A DNA stretch of 9,113 nucleotides from an uncultured Burkholderiales bacterium (GTDB lineage: Bacteria; Pseudomonadota; Gammaproteobacteria; Burkholderiales; Burkholderiaceae_E), in contig CAIXXI010000449.1 of NCBI GenBank assembly GCA_903923345.1, forward strand, positions 1-9,113, written 5' to 3'. The translations under genes and the position numbers were made by a program. Within the stretch, counting starts at the first letter, position 1, and each line of letters opens with the position of its first letter. Shown here piece after piece: positions 1 to 6,640 of this stretch. The notes beneath the pieces are model-generated. The model saw only the letters and a list, made by a program, of their open reading frames with translations, was not told where the DNA came from and did not search any database.

Positions 1-195
1 CTGCTGCTGACCATTCGATTGGCCAAACAGCTGGGCGACCATGTCGCCCATCGGGGCGGTCTGGTCCGACCTGAAGGTCTCGGCGATGCCTTGAGCCAGT
101 TCGTTCGGGGTCGAGTGGTGGGTCACCTGATCGAATTGCTGATCAGTGACCTGTTGGGTCCGGGCGATTTCCTGGAGCAGTTGATTGATGTCCAT
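1..195 (-). CDS. Small uncharacterised protein, N-terminal part (runs off left edge)
   Basis: The minus strand is open from an ATG at 195 to the window edge, giving 65 residues that begin MDINQLLQEIARTQQ and are rich in Gln. An AAAGG ribosome-binding site (208-204) sits 8 bases before the ATG, which supports this start. Visible segments include NELAQGIAETFRSDQ and GDMVAQLFGQS. The pattern resembles small hypothetical proteins of the DUF937/YidB-like kind seen in proteobacteria, but that is a resemblance from memory and the C-terminal part is missing. There is no signal peptide or membrane helix in the visible part, so it is probably cytoplasmic. It lies 54 bp downstream of the GlsB-like gene on the same strand and may be co-transcribed with it. 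The function is unknown. I am fairly sure it is a gene and unsure of the family. Confidence 0.6.
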   Translation of the reverse strand, partial: MDINQLLQEIARTQQVTDQQFDQVTHHSTPNELAQGIAETFRSDQTAPMGDMVAQLFGQSNGQQQ

Positions 196-249
196 CAGTC
201 AGACCTTTATGAAGGTGATTTCGCAGGCGTTGAAGTCGTCATGAATCGG

Positions 250-501
250 TTAGCGTGCCTTGCTGCCGAACTTGCGGTACAGGAACAGCAGGACCATCGC
301 ACCGATGACCGACATGATGAACCCGGCCACATCGCCGTCCCGATACCAGCCAAGCGCCTGGCCGAGGTAGGTGGCAGCCAATGAGCCGCCGATGCCGAGT
401 GCGGCGGTCAGGAAAAAGCCGCTCGGGCCCGCGCTTGGGCTCAGGAATTTGGCGACGACACCCGCCACAAAGCCAATCAGGATGGTCCAGATGATGCCCA
501 T
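250..501 (-). CDS. GlsB/YeaQ/YmgE family small membrane protein
   Basis: This 83-residue inner-membrane protein belongs to the transglycosylase-associated (Pfam Transgly_assoc) family, whose E. coli members YeaQ and YmgE are linked to general stress; the molecular role of the family is not established. Three hydrophobic segments are visible: about residues 3-19 (IIWTILIGFVAGVVAKF), about 29-50 (FFLTAALGIGGSLAATYLGQ) and about 58-74 (VAGFIMSVIGAMVLLFL), with a short basic tail (RKFGSKAR). Glycine-rich helices and the length of about 80 residues are typical of the family. A GAGGA ribosome-binding site lies 6 bases upstream of the ATG at 501. It is followed after 54 bp by another small gene on the same strand. 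The family call is confident; the physiological role is not. Confidence 0.9.
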   Translation of the reverse strand: MGIIWTILIGFVAGVVAKFLSPSAGPSGFFLTAALGIGGSLAATYLGQALGWYRDGDVAGFIMSVIGAMVLLFLYRKFGSKAR

Positions 502-567
502 TTCAAGTCCTCAAAGTGGTCGCAACAGCCCGCAAAGGTAACGGAAATTGCCAGGGCCAGCCATCTC

Positions 568-598
568 GCGGGTGTGACCCTTGGTGAAACTCACCCGC
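568..598 (-). terminator. Weak hairpin downstream of the nitroreductase gene
   Basis: A 7-bp GC-rich inverted repeat (GCGGGTG at 568-574, CACCCGC at 592-598) with a 17-nt loop begins 10 bp after the nitroreductase stop codon. No T-run follows on the minus strand, so it is at best a weak or factor-assisted terminator. The rest of the 502-608 gap shows nothing else that I recognise. Confidence 0.22.
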
Positions 599-608
599 AA
601 CCATCGGG

Positions 609-1439
609 TCAGTCGAGTTTGAAGCCCTGCGCCTGGATGGCCTCGACAAGCCGGTCGCGACCCGAGAGGCTGCCTGGCCCGGCCACGCGCTGGCTCGATT
701 GCACCGACCAGGGCACTTCCTTCATCGATTGACTGCGCTGGAAGGCCTGCATCAGCGCGTCGTATTCGCCGACCACCTGCGACTCGACCTGCGGCGGGGC
801 GGTGTAGGTCTCGCGGCTCAGAATCAGCGATTGCGGCAGACGGGGTTTGATCGATGCCGGGCGCTTCGGATCGGGTGTTCCCACCGTCAAGCCGAACACC
901 GCAAAGACATTCTTCGGAAGACCCAATTCGGCAGCGACGTCCTCGGGCCGATTGCGCATCGCGCCGATGTAGCTGGTGCCCAGGCCCAGCGCCTCGGCGG
1001 CCAGCACCGCGTTCTGGGCAGCCAGCGTCGCATCGATGGCGGCCACCAGGAACATCTCCATGAAGCGGTTGGCATCAGAAGGCGAGCCGATGCGCTGCGC
1101 CGTGCGATCCAGGCGCGACAGGTCCGCCAGCCAGATCATCAGCAGTGGCGCTTCGCGGATGTGAGCCTGGGAGCCAGCGCAATCGGCCAGGCGCGCCTTG
1201 CGCTGCGGGTCCTGAACCGCGACCACGCTCCAGGTCTGCAGGTTCGATGAGGTGGCCGCAGACTGTGCAGCAGCCATCATCAGTTCGATGGCACTTTCCG
1301 GCACCGGCGTGTCGAGGTAGGCCCGCACGGTGCGGTGCGACAGCATTTGAGCCATCAGTGCGGCGGCCTGTTCGGGCGCGCGCGCGGGCTGTGAAGAAGG
1401 GCCGTAGCGATCGTGCCAGAGCGAATCGAAAGAGGTCAT
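609..1439 (-). CDS. Nitroreductase-family NAD(P)H flavin oxidoreductase
   Basis: A 276-residue protein of the FMN-dependent nitroreductase superfamily, closest in layout to the NfsA/Frp group. Such enzymes use NAD(P)H to reduce nitroaromatics, quinones or flavin by two-electron transfer in the cytoplasm. Family landmarks in order: the FMN-phosphate-binding SHRTVR near the N-terminus (34-39), AAQSAATSSNLQTWSVV (57-73) lining the flavin, GLGTSYIGAMRNRP (152-165) and FGLTVGTPDPKRPASIKPRLP around 182-202, where NfsA-type proteins place basic residues for the cofactor phosphate. The length is slightly above the usual 240-250 because of a C-terminal extension ending FKLD. The ATG at 1439 has AAAGG 11 bases upstream, a rather long spacing. 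The gene diverges from the cupin gene across 74 bp. The natural substrate is unknown and no linked pathway gene is visible, so the physiological role stays open. Confidence 0.92.
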   Translation of the reverse strand: MTSFDSLWHDRYGPSSQPARAPEQAAALMAQMLSHRTVRAYLDTPVPESAIELMMAAAQSAATSSNLQTWSVVAVQDPQRKARLADCAGSQAHIREAPLLMIWLADLSRLDRTAQRIGSPSDANRFMEMFLVAAIDATLAAQNAVLAAEALGLGTSYIGAMRNRPEDVAAELGLPKNVFAVFGLTVGTPDPKRPASIKPRLPQSLILSRETYTAPPQVESQVVGEYDALMQAFQRSQSMKEVPWSVQSSQRVAGPGSLSGRDRLVEAIQAQGFKLD

Positions 1440-1500
1440 GGAATCGGCTGCCTTTGAATTGGACGAAGCTCGCTAAGATACCTGCACTGGCAGACACTCA

Positions 1501-1506
1501 AGGAGA
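1501..1506 (+). promoter_or_regulatory. Ribosome-binding site fixing a GTG start
   Basis: AGGAGA lies 7 bases before the GTG at 1514. No ATG of this frame is similarly placed, and upstream in-frame codons fall inside the divergent nitroreductase gene. This site therefore decides the start of the cupin-like gene. Confidence 0.8.
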
Positions 1507-1513
1507 CGGCAAA

Positions 1514-2248
1514 GTGATTTCCCTCGGAACCCGTGACCACGGCGCATTGCGCAGACGCCCCATCGACGTTCGCGGCGCGCAATTTCACAAATCGGAGTGG
1601 ATGGAATCAGGCGACGATCCCACCCTGTCGCCCACCGTCTTTCTGGTGGAGCAACCCGCCAACACCACGCTGGTGCCGCATTTTCATCGGCAAAATCAGT
1701 TCCAGTTGTTCGTCGACGGTGGCGGCAAACTCGGCTCGCACCCGGTAGAAACCGTGACCGTCCATTACGCCGGCGCCTTCACAGGCTATGGCCCGCTGGT
1801 CTCGGGTGACCAGGGCATCAAGTACTTCACCATTCGCCCGGTGCTGGAATCCGGAATGCTGGCGCTGGACGACTCGCGTGACAAGATGATCCGCGGCCCC
1901 AAACGCCATGAAAGCGTGGGCCCGATTCCAGTCCTTTCTGACGCGCAGCGTTCAGACGCCGGTCATCAGGGCGAGCGCATCGTGCTGGCGCTGGCCGATG
2001 ACGGGCTCGGTGTCGGTGAGCTGTGTCTGGCGGCAGGTCAGGACGTCTCGTTGAATCGGCACCCCGCCAGTCAGGGCGTGTTCATCGTGGTGCTGTCCGG
2101 GAGCCTGCAGATCGGTGAGCGGGCACTGAACGCATGGGAATCGGTCTTCGTGTCGGCAGACGAGCCCTGGCCCGTGCTCACAGCAGGATCACACGGCGTG
2201 CAGTGCGTGAGCCTGCACTGCCCGCCGAAAAACACGGCCTACGCCTGA
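1514..2248 (+). CDS. Two-domain cupin-like protein of unknown function
   Basis: A 244-residue soluble protein starting at GTG. The first half contains PHFHRQNQFQLFV (55-67) followed by GGGKLG. This looks like cupin motif 1 (HxHxxxE, then Gly), with Gln62 where most cupins have the metal-binding Glu. The second half has a second cupin-like pattern: GVFIVVLSGSLQIGER (188-203), then an FVSADEPWPV turn and a GVQCVSLHC strand, the run of beta-strands expected of a jelly-roll. A bicupin fold is inferred. His56 and His58 could bind a metal, but whether it is an enzyme (dioxygenase, isomerase) or a ligand-binding protein cannot be told. Nine bp separate its stop from the next gene, a Bug binding protein, so the two are probably co-transcribed and the cupin may act on a compound that transporter brings in. 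No signal peptide is visible. Confidence 0.85.
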   Translation: MISLGTRDHGALRRRPIDVRGAQFHKSEWMESGDDPTLSPTVFLVEQPANTTLVPHFHRQNQFQLFVDGGGKLGSHPVETVTVHYAGAFTGYGPLVSGDQGIKYFTIRPVLESGMLALDDSRDKMIRGPKRHESVGPIPVLSDAQRSDAGHQGERIVLALADDGLGVGELCLAAGQDVSLNRHPASQGVFIVVLSGSLQIGERALNAWESVFVSADEPWPVLTAGSHGVQCVSLHCPPKNTAYA

Positions 2249-2257
2249 GACCACACC

Positions 2258-3226
2258 ATGTTGAAACGACTCTCCAGAATCGCCCTGGTCGCGGTGGCGC
2301 TGTGCGCGCCCCTGGCGGCTGCAGCCCAATCCGACTGGCCGACCCGGCCACTGCGCATGATCGTGCCCTTTCCGCCCGGGGGTGTGACCGACATTGTGGC
2401 GCGTGCAGTCGGTGCCAAACTGGCCACCGAACTCGGCCAGCAGGTCGTCATCGACAACAAGCCGGGCGCAAGCGGCGCCATCGGCGCTGAACTCGGTGCC
2501 AAAGCCGCGCCCGACGGCTACACCCTGATCATGGGCAACATCAGCACGCTGGCGATCAACCCGGTGACGTTCGCAAAACTGCCCTATGACCCGCTGACCA
2601 GTTTTGATCCGGTCAGCATGGTCGCCGTTCAGCCCCTGCTGATCGCAGTCCATCCCGAAGTCCCCGCAAAGACCCTCGGAGAACTGGTGCAACTGGCCAA
2701 GTCGCGCCCCGGGCAACTCAGTTACGGCACCGCAGGCAGCTCGATCCACCTCGCGGTCGAGCAATTCAGCTCGCTGGCGGGCATCCGCATGAACCACGTG
2801 CCCTACAAAGGCAGCGCACCTGCGGTGTCCGACCTGGTCGGCGGCCAGATCCAGGTGCTCTTCGATCCCTTCTCCAGCCTGTACCCGCAGGTGTCTGGCG
2901 GCAAGGTGCGAGCCCTGGCGATCTCGACCGAGAAGCGTTCGACAGTGGCCCCAACGATTCCGACGGTGGCCGAGCAAGGCTACGCCGGCTTCGATGTCAG
3001 TTCGTGGCAGGGCATCGTCGTGCCGGCGGGCACACCCCGGCCGATCGTGCAGCGCCTGAACCGCGAACTCACCAAGGTGCTCGCCTCATCCGACATTCGC
3101 GAAAAATTCGCTCAGTTCAGTGCGGTGCCTTCGGCGACCACGCCGGAGCAGTTCGGTCAAACCATCCGGGAAGAAATCACTCGCTGGCAAAAGGTGGCGC
3201 AAACCGCAGGAGTCAAGCCAGAATAA
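2258..3226 (+). CDS. Bug-family (TctC-like) tripartite tricarboxylate transporter substrate-binding protein
   Basis: A 322-residue periplasmic binding protein that captures a small carboxylate for a TctA/TctB-type transporter. A Sec signal peptide covers about residues 1-23 (MLKRLSRIALVAVALCAPLA, then AAA), with likely cleavage before QSDWP. Family landmarks: RPLRMIVPFPPGGVTD (30-45), whose Gly-Gly...Asp turn contacts the ligand; DNKPGASG (66-73); APDGYTL (84-90); YGTAGSSIHL (156-165); VPYKGSAPAVSDL (181-193); FDP (202-204) and a C-terminal half with SWQGIVVPAGTP. Length and motif order are normal. The gene follows the cupin-like gene by 9 bp, and no clear Shine-Dalgarno stands before its ATG, so translation may depend on the upstream gene. 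No membrane components are encoded nearby, as is usual for the numerous orphan Bug genes of Burkholderiales. The ligand is unknown. Confidence 0.96.
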   Translation: MLKRLSRIALVAVALCAPLAAAAQSDWPTRPLRMIVPFPPGGVTDIVARAVGAKLATELGQQVVIDNKPGASGAIGAELGAKAAPDGYTLIMGNISTLAINPVTFAKLPYDPLTSFDPVSMVAVQPLLIAVHPEVPAKTLGELVQLAKSRPGQLSYGTAGSSIHLAVEQFSSLAGIRMNHVPYKGSAPAVSDLVGGQIQVLFDPFSSLYPQVSGGKVRALAISTEKRSTVAPTIPTVAEQGYAGFDVSSWQGIVVPAGTPRPIVQRLNRELTKVLASSDIREKFAQFSAVPSATTPEQFGQTIREEITRWQKVAQTAGVKPE

Positions 3227-3273
3227 GCTGCCAGGCATCCGGCCGGCCTATTTCACTCTGAAAGGAAGCACCG

Positions 3274-3486
3274 ATGAACATCGACAAGGCACTGATCAAA
3301 TCGCACGAAAAAATGAATCTGTCCGAGCTGGTGAATGCACCCGTGAGCGCACTGCAAGGCGTGAGCGAAGGCGACGCCGAATTGCTCGCCAAGGCATTCA
3401 ACGTGAAGACGATCAAGGATCTGGCGAACCTGAAATACGTTCGCTGGGCCCAGGCCATCGTGACGCTGGCCGATACCGAAGCCTGA
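3274..3486 (+). CDS. Small helix-hairpin-helix-like protein
   Basis: A 70-residue soluble protein with a strong ribosome-binding site (AAAGGAAG, 3261-3268) about 5 bases before its ATG. The centre, ALQGVSEGDAELLAKAFNVK (residues 26-45), reads as a helix-hairpin-helix: a helix, the GVSEGDAE turn, a second helix, then a further helix from TIKDLANLKYVRWAQAIVTL. Similar patterns occur in short uncharacterised proteobacterial proteins and in DUF4332-like helix-hairpin-helix domains, which often bind nucleic acid; that role is only inferred here. It lies 47 bp downstream of the first Bug gene and just before a strong terminator, so it is probably the last gene of that transcript, although the good ribosome-binding site would also suit independent expression. 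No signal peptide or membrane segment is present. I am confident that it is a gene and unsure of its function. Confidence 0.8.
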   Translation: MNIDKALIKSHEKMNLSELVNAPVSALQGVSEGDAELLAKAFNVKTIKDLANLKYVRWAQAIVTLADTEA

Positions 3487-3532
3487 GGTCAAGGCCCAGA
3501 GCGGGGCTGCAGGTGCCCCCTCCGAGAATTGC

Positions 3533-3557
3533 GCGCCCGATCCGGGCGCTTTTTTTT
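3533..3557 (+). terminator. Strong rho-independent terminator
   Basis: A perfect 7-bp GC stem (GCGCCCG / CGGGCGC) with a 3-nt loop (ATC) is followed directly by eight T residues (3550-3557). It lies 46 bp after the stop of the small helix-hairpin-helix gene and separates the cupin-Bug-small-protein group from the tandem Bug pair, which therefore needs its own promoter between 3558 and 3613. Confidence 0.93.
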
Positions 3558-3613
3558 CGTGCATTGGTTACCATGGCGGCACAAAACAATACCCGTCGAA
3601 CTCCGTCGGGATC

Positions 3614-3618
3614 GGGAG
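3614..3618 (+). promoter_or_regulatory. Ribosome-binding site deciding the first tandem Bug start
   Basis: GGGAG sits 6 bases before the ATG at 3625. The frame stays open upstream to 3529, but an earlier start would lie in the terminator region and would put about 30 non-signal residues before the twin-arginine signal. The ATG at 3625 is therefore the start. Confidence 0.75.
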
Positions 3619-3624
3619 ACACAC

Positions 3625-4620
3625 ATGACGCATCGTTTCGAGCGACGCTCACTGCTGCTGGCTGCGGCCGGCATGGCCAGTGGACTGACCGCTTCAAAGG
3701 CCTTCGCCCAGACCACCGCCAGCGGCTATCCGAACAGGGCCGTCAAGATCATCGTGGGTGCTGCACCAGGCGGGCTTAGTGATGCCTACGCGCGGCTGTT
3801 CGCCGAACAGTTCACCGCCCGTTTCAACCAGCCCTGCGTGGTGGAGAACCGCCCCGGTGCCAGCGGCATCATCGCCACCGAAGCGATGATCAAGTCACCG
3901 GCCGATGGCTACACCCTGCTGTCCACCACGACCGGCATGCTCTGGCAGACACGCGTGCTGTATCGCAAGCTGCCCTTCGATCTGGCCAAGGACATTGCCC
4001 CGATCACGGTTTTCCCCTCCGGTCCGCTGATCGTTGCGGTTCAGGAAAAGATGGGCGTGCGCAATCTCAATGAACTGATCGAGTACGCAAAGAAGACGCC
4101 CAGCTCGATGGGTTCGTACGCGGTCGCCTCCTATCCGCATGTGCTGGCTGATTCACTGAACCGGCATCACGGCTGCCAGATTCAGGCGATCCAATACAAG
4201 GGCGAAGGTCCGATGTGGGTCGAGATGGGCGCAGGACAACTGCAGGTCTGCGTCGGCAGCTATCAGGCCTTCGCCACGGTCAAGGACAAAGGCGTGCGTC
4301 CGATCGCCACCACCGGCCCGATTCGAAGCCCCAAGCTGCCGGATCTCCCAACGCTCATTGAACAGGGTCTTAAGGCACCGATTGCACGCCTCGAAGGAGG
4401 GCTGTCGCTGACTGCAAATTCGGCCGTGCCCGTCGAGATTCTCGATCTGCTGGCTTCAGTCGCAGTGGCTGGCAACGACACGCCGCGGGCCAAGGCCCTG
4501 CGTGAGAATTTCGCGATTCCCGATGCAACCAAGGGTCGCGCCGAAGCGCTTCGCCAGTGGCGCGAGGACGCGCCGGTCTGGATCCGCGAAGTCGAAGCCC
4601 TGGGCGTCAAGCTCGATTGA
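3625..4620 (+). CDS. Bug-family substrate-binding protein, first copy of a tandem pair, Tat-like signal
   Basis: A 331-residue periplasmic carboxylate-binding protein of the TctC/Bug family. The signal peptide carries twin arginines (ERRSLLLAAAGMASG, Arg7-Arg8) and ends SKAFA before Gln29, so export of the folded protein by Tat is likely, unlike the Sec-type signals of the first and fourth Bug proteins here. Family landmarks: KIIVGAAPGGLSDAYAR (41-57, with the Gly-Gly...Asp ligand turn), VENRPGASG, ADGYTLL, YRKLPFDLAKDI and YKGEGPMWVE (191-200). The last replaces the usual YKGSAPAxxDL, and the usual FD near residue 211 is replaced by VGSY. The downstream copy is about 70 percent identical by eye and has the same length. 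The stop is 14 bp before the next start, so the pair forms an operon. No TctA/TctB genes are nearby. The ligand is unknown, but the altered pocket motifs suggest a subfamily with its own specificity. Confidence 0.96.
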   Translation: MTHRFERRSLLLAAAGMASGLTASKAFAQTTASGYPNRAVKIIVGAAPGGLSDAYARLFAEQFTARFNQPCVVENRPGASGIIATEAMIKSPADGYTLLSTTTGMLWQTRVLYRKLPFDLAKDIAPITVFPSGPLIVAVQEKMGVRNLNELIEYAKKTPSSMGSYAVASYPHVLADSLNRHHGCQIQAIQYKGEGPMWVEMGAGQLQVCVGSYQAFATVKDKGVRPIATTGPIRSPKLPDLPTLIEQGLKAPIARLEGGLSLTANSAVPVEILDLLASVAVAGNDTPRAKALRENFAIPDATKGRAEALRQWREDAPVWIREVEALGVKLD

Positions 4621-4634
4621 TCAAGGAGAATCAG

Positions 4635-5630
4635 ATGAAAAGTCGTGCCACCCGCCGCTCTATCGTCCTTGGCTCCGCCGCACTCGGTGGCTCGGTCGCC
4701 TTGCCACGCGCATTCGCACAGTCCGGGGCCGTATCCTCTTATCCCGCCAAGCCGGTGAAGATCATCGTCGGCTTCGCACCTGGCGGGCTGACTGACGCCT
4801 ACGCCCGGCTGTTCGCTGAAGCCTTCACCGAGCGTTTCAAACAACCCTGCGTGGTCGAAAACCGGCCGGGCGCGGGCGCGAACATCGCGATCGATGCCGT
4901 GGTCAAGGCACCCGCCGATGGCTACACTCTGCTGGCCACCACCACCGGAGCGGTCTGGCAGAACCGCGTGCTCTACCGCAAGCTTCCCTTCGATCTGGCC
5001 AAGGACATCGACCCGATCACCGTGTTCCCATCCGGCCCCCTGATCGTGGCGGTGGCCGACAAGCTGCCCATTCGCAACTTCAACGAACTGGTCGAATACA
5101 CGCGCAAGAACCCGTCCATCATGGGCTCCTACGCACCGGCCTCGTATCCTCACATGCTCGCTGAAGCCCTCAACAAGATGGGCGGCAAGGTCGAAACCGT
5201 TCACTACAAGGGCGAAGGCCCGATGTGGGTCGATTTTGCGACGGGTCAACTGACCGTCGCGGTCGGCAGCGATCAGGCCTTCGCCACGGTGAAGGACAAG
5301 GGCGCACGCGCCATTGCGGCGACCACCGCCACACGCAGCCCACGGCTGCCCGATGTACCCACCCTGATGGAGCAGGGCTACAAGGGCGAACTGGCCAGCC
5401 TGGACGGTGGACTGGCACTGACAGCACGGTCGGGGACCCCAGTGGAAATTCTGGAGATGCTGTCCAAGGTGGCGGTGGATGGCAATGACACCCCTCGCGC
5501 CCGGACGCTACGCGAGACCTTTGCCATTCCCACGGCCACCAAAGGCCGGGCCGATGCCCTGCGGTTGTGGCGCGAAGACGCCGTGGTCTGGATTCGCGAG
5601 GCCGAGGCGCTGGGCGTGAAGCTCGACTGA
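4635..5630 (+). CDS. Bug-family substrate-binding protein, second copy of the tandem pair, Tat-like signal
   Basis: A 331-residue paralogue of the preceding gene with one single-residue gap on each side of the alignment. AAGGAG (4623-4628) 6 bases before the ATG gives it the best ribosome-binding site in the window, so it may be made in larger amounts than its partner. The signal peptide has Arg7-Arg8 (TRRSIVLGSAALGG) and ends PRAFA before Gln29, again Tat-like. KIIVGFAPGGLTDAYAR (42-58), VENRPGAG, ADGYTLL and YKGEGPMWVD (191-200) are kept. Residue 213 is Asp (VGSDQAF) where the partner has Tyr, close to the expected ligand site, so the two copies may bind different ligands or differ in affinity. 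The stop codon abuts the stop of the convergent fourth Bug gene with no spacer. This is a secure family call with unknown ligand. Confidence 0.96.
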   Translation: MKSRATRRSIVLGSAALGGSVALPRAFAQSGAVSSYPAKPVKIIVGFAPGGLTDAYARLFAEAFTERFKQPCVVENRPGAGANIAIDAVVKAPADGYTLLATTTGAVWQNRVLYRKLPFDLAKDIDPITVFPSGPLIVAVADKLPIRNFNELVEYTRKNPSIMGSYAPASYPHMLAEALNKMGGKVETVHYKGEGPMWVDFATGQLTVAVGSDQAFATVKDKGARAIAATTATRSPRLPDVPTLMEQGYKGELASLDGGLALTARSGTPVEILEMLSKVAVDGNDTPRARTLRETFAIPTATKGRADALRLWREDAVVWIREAEALGVKLD

Positions 5631-5642
5631 TCAGTCGAGCTT
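5619..5642. repeat. Perfect 24-bp palindrome at the junction of two convergent stop codons
   Basis: AAGCTCGACTGA (5619-5630) is followed immediately by its exact reverse complement (5631-5642). Each half is the Lys-Leu-Asp-stop end of a Bug gene, one on each strand, using identical codons. As RNA it can fold into a 10-bp stem with a GATC loop from either direction. No T-run follows on either strand, so if it stops transcription it does so without a classical U-tract. Confidence 0.9.
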
Positions 5643-6617
5643 GATCTTTGCGTTCTGGATGACCCGGGCGTACTGCGCGATTTCACGGCGAATGAATTCG
5701 CCGTAGGCCGCCGGGGTCATCGGCGACGCTTCAAGGCCCATCTGCACCAGCTTTTCGGCCACATCTGGCATGGTCAGGATGCGGTTGATTTCCCGGTTGA
5801 GCTTGTCGACCACCGCGGGCGGTGTGCCCGCGGGAGCTACCACGCCGTACCAGGTGCCGGTTTCAAAGCCCGGCAGGGCACTCTCGGCAATGGTGGGCAC
5901 ATCGGGCAGGATGGCCGATCGCTTGAGCGAGGACACTCCAAGGGCGCGGATCTTGCCGCTCTTCACATGCGAGATGAGCGTGACCATGTTGTCGAACTGC
6001 GCATTCGACACGCCGGCCAGCAGATCGGTGGTGGCCGGCGCGCTGCCCTTGTAGGGCACATGCAGCGCGTCGATGCCGGCGGTGTAGGTAAAGAACTCAC
6101 CGCCCAGATGTTGCGCGGTACCGGTGCCGCCGTTGGCAATGGTGAGCTTGCCCGGATTGGCTTTTGCGTAATCGATCAGCTCCTTCACGCTGCGCGCCGG
6201 CACGCTGTTGTTGACCACCAGCAGCAGGGGCGCCTTGACCAGCTGGGCAACCGGCGCAAAGTCCCGCACGGTATCGAAAGGCAGCTTGGCATACAGCGAC
6301 GGGCTGACCGCCATGAAGCCTGCCGCAGCCAGCAGCAGGGTGTACCCGTCATTCGGCGCCCGCGCCGCCGCCTCGGCACCGATGTTGCCACCAGCCCCTG
6401 GGCGGTTATCAACCACCACCGGCTGGCTCCAGGATTCCTGCAACTTGGCCCCGACCATGCGCGCCAGCACATCGGTCGCACCGCCCGGTGCAAAGGGCAC
6501 GATGATCCGGATGGGCTTGCTCGGGTAATCGGCCGCTTGCGCCAGCGCGACTGATGACGCCATCAGGCCAGAGGCGACAAGAGCGAGGGCGGTGAATGCG
6601 TGTCTGAGCAGGTTCAT
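5631..6617 (-). CDS. Bug-family substrate-binding protein, third gene of the catabolic operon
   Basis: A 328-residue periplasmic carboxylate-binding protein. The start is the ATG at 6617, because a Sec signal peptide follows at once (MNLLRHAFTALALVASGLMA, ending near SVALA before Gln27); the frame is open further upstream, but only as the shadow of the neighbouring gene. Family landmarks: IRIIVPFAPGGATDVLAR (36-53), DNRPGAGGNIGAE, NDGYTLL, ANGGTGTAQHL, HVPYKGSAPATTDLL (186-200), FDN and GVVAPAGTP. The motifs are closer to classical Bug proteins and to the first Bug gene here than to the tandem pair. It lies 23 bp after the enolase-superfamily gene with no evident Shine-Dalgarno and most likely shares its transcript. 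This association suggests it delivers the substrate of the two enzymes. Transporter membrane proteins would have to come from elsewhere. The ligand is unknown. Confidence 0.96.
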   Translation of the reverse strand: MNLLRHAFTALALVASGLMASSVALAQAADYPSKPIRIIVPFAPGGATDVLARMVGAKLQESWSQPVVVDNRPGAGGNIGAEAAARAPNDGYTLLLAAAGFMAVSPSLYAKLPFDTVRDFAPVAQLVKAPLLLVVNNSVPARSVKELIDYAKANPGKLTIANGGTGTAQHLGGEFFTYTAGIDALHVPYKGSAPATTDLLAGVSNAQFDNMVTLISHVKSGKIRALGVSSLKRSAILPDVPTIAESALPGFETGTWYGVVAPAGTPPAVVDKLNREINRILTMPDVAEKLVQMGLEASPMTPAAYGEFIRREIAQYARVIQNAKIKLD

Positions 6618-6640
6618 GGTGGTCGATTTGAAGTGGGCGA

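Noticed and set aside
203..216. Small hairpin ACCTT / AAGGT that would cover the ribosome-binding site of the leftmost gene
   Set aside because: A 5-bp AT-rich stem with a 4-nt loop is too weak to claim as a regulatory structure.
1454..1479. Possible promoter TTGAAT ... TAAGAT for the cupin-like gene, and TTGAGT ... TATCTT on the opposite strand for the nitroreductase
   Set aside because: Spacers of 14 and 15 bp are too short for a normal sigma70 promoter; the 74-bp gap must hold promoters, but I cannot place them with confidence.
2189..2977. Open frame of 262 codons on the minus strand opposite the first Bug gene
   Set aside because: It is a mirror frame of a secure gene with no domain or start signal.
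3564..3592. TTGGTT ... AACAAT as a promoter for the tandem Bug pair
   Set aside because: Both boxes match the consensus poorly and the spacing is about 15 bp. A promoter is needed after the terminator at 3557, but this one is not convincing.
4263..5249. Open frame of 328 codons on the minus strand opposite the tandem Bug pair
   Set aside because: The translation is low-complexity and antisense to two secure genes, and it spans their junction; it has no ribosome-binding site or family motif.
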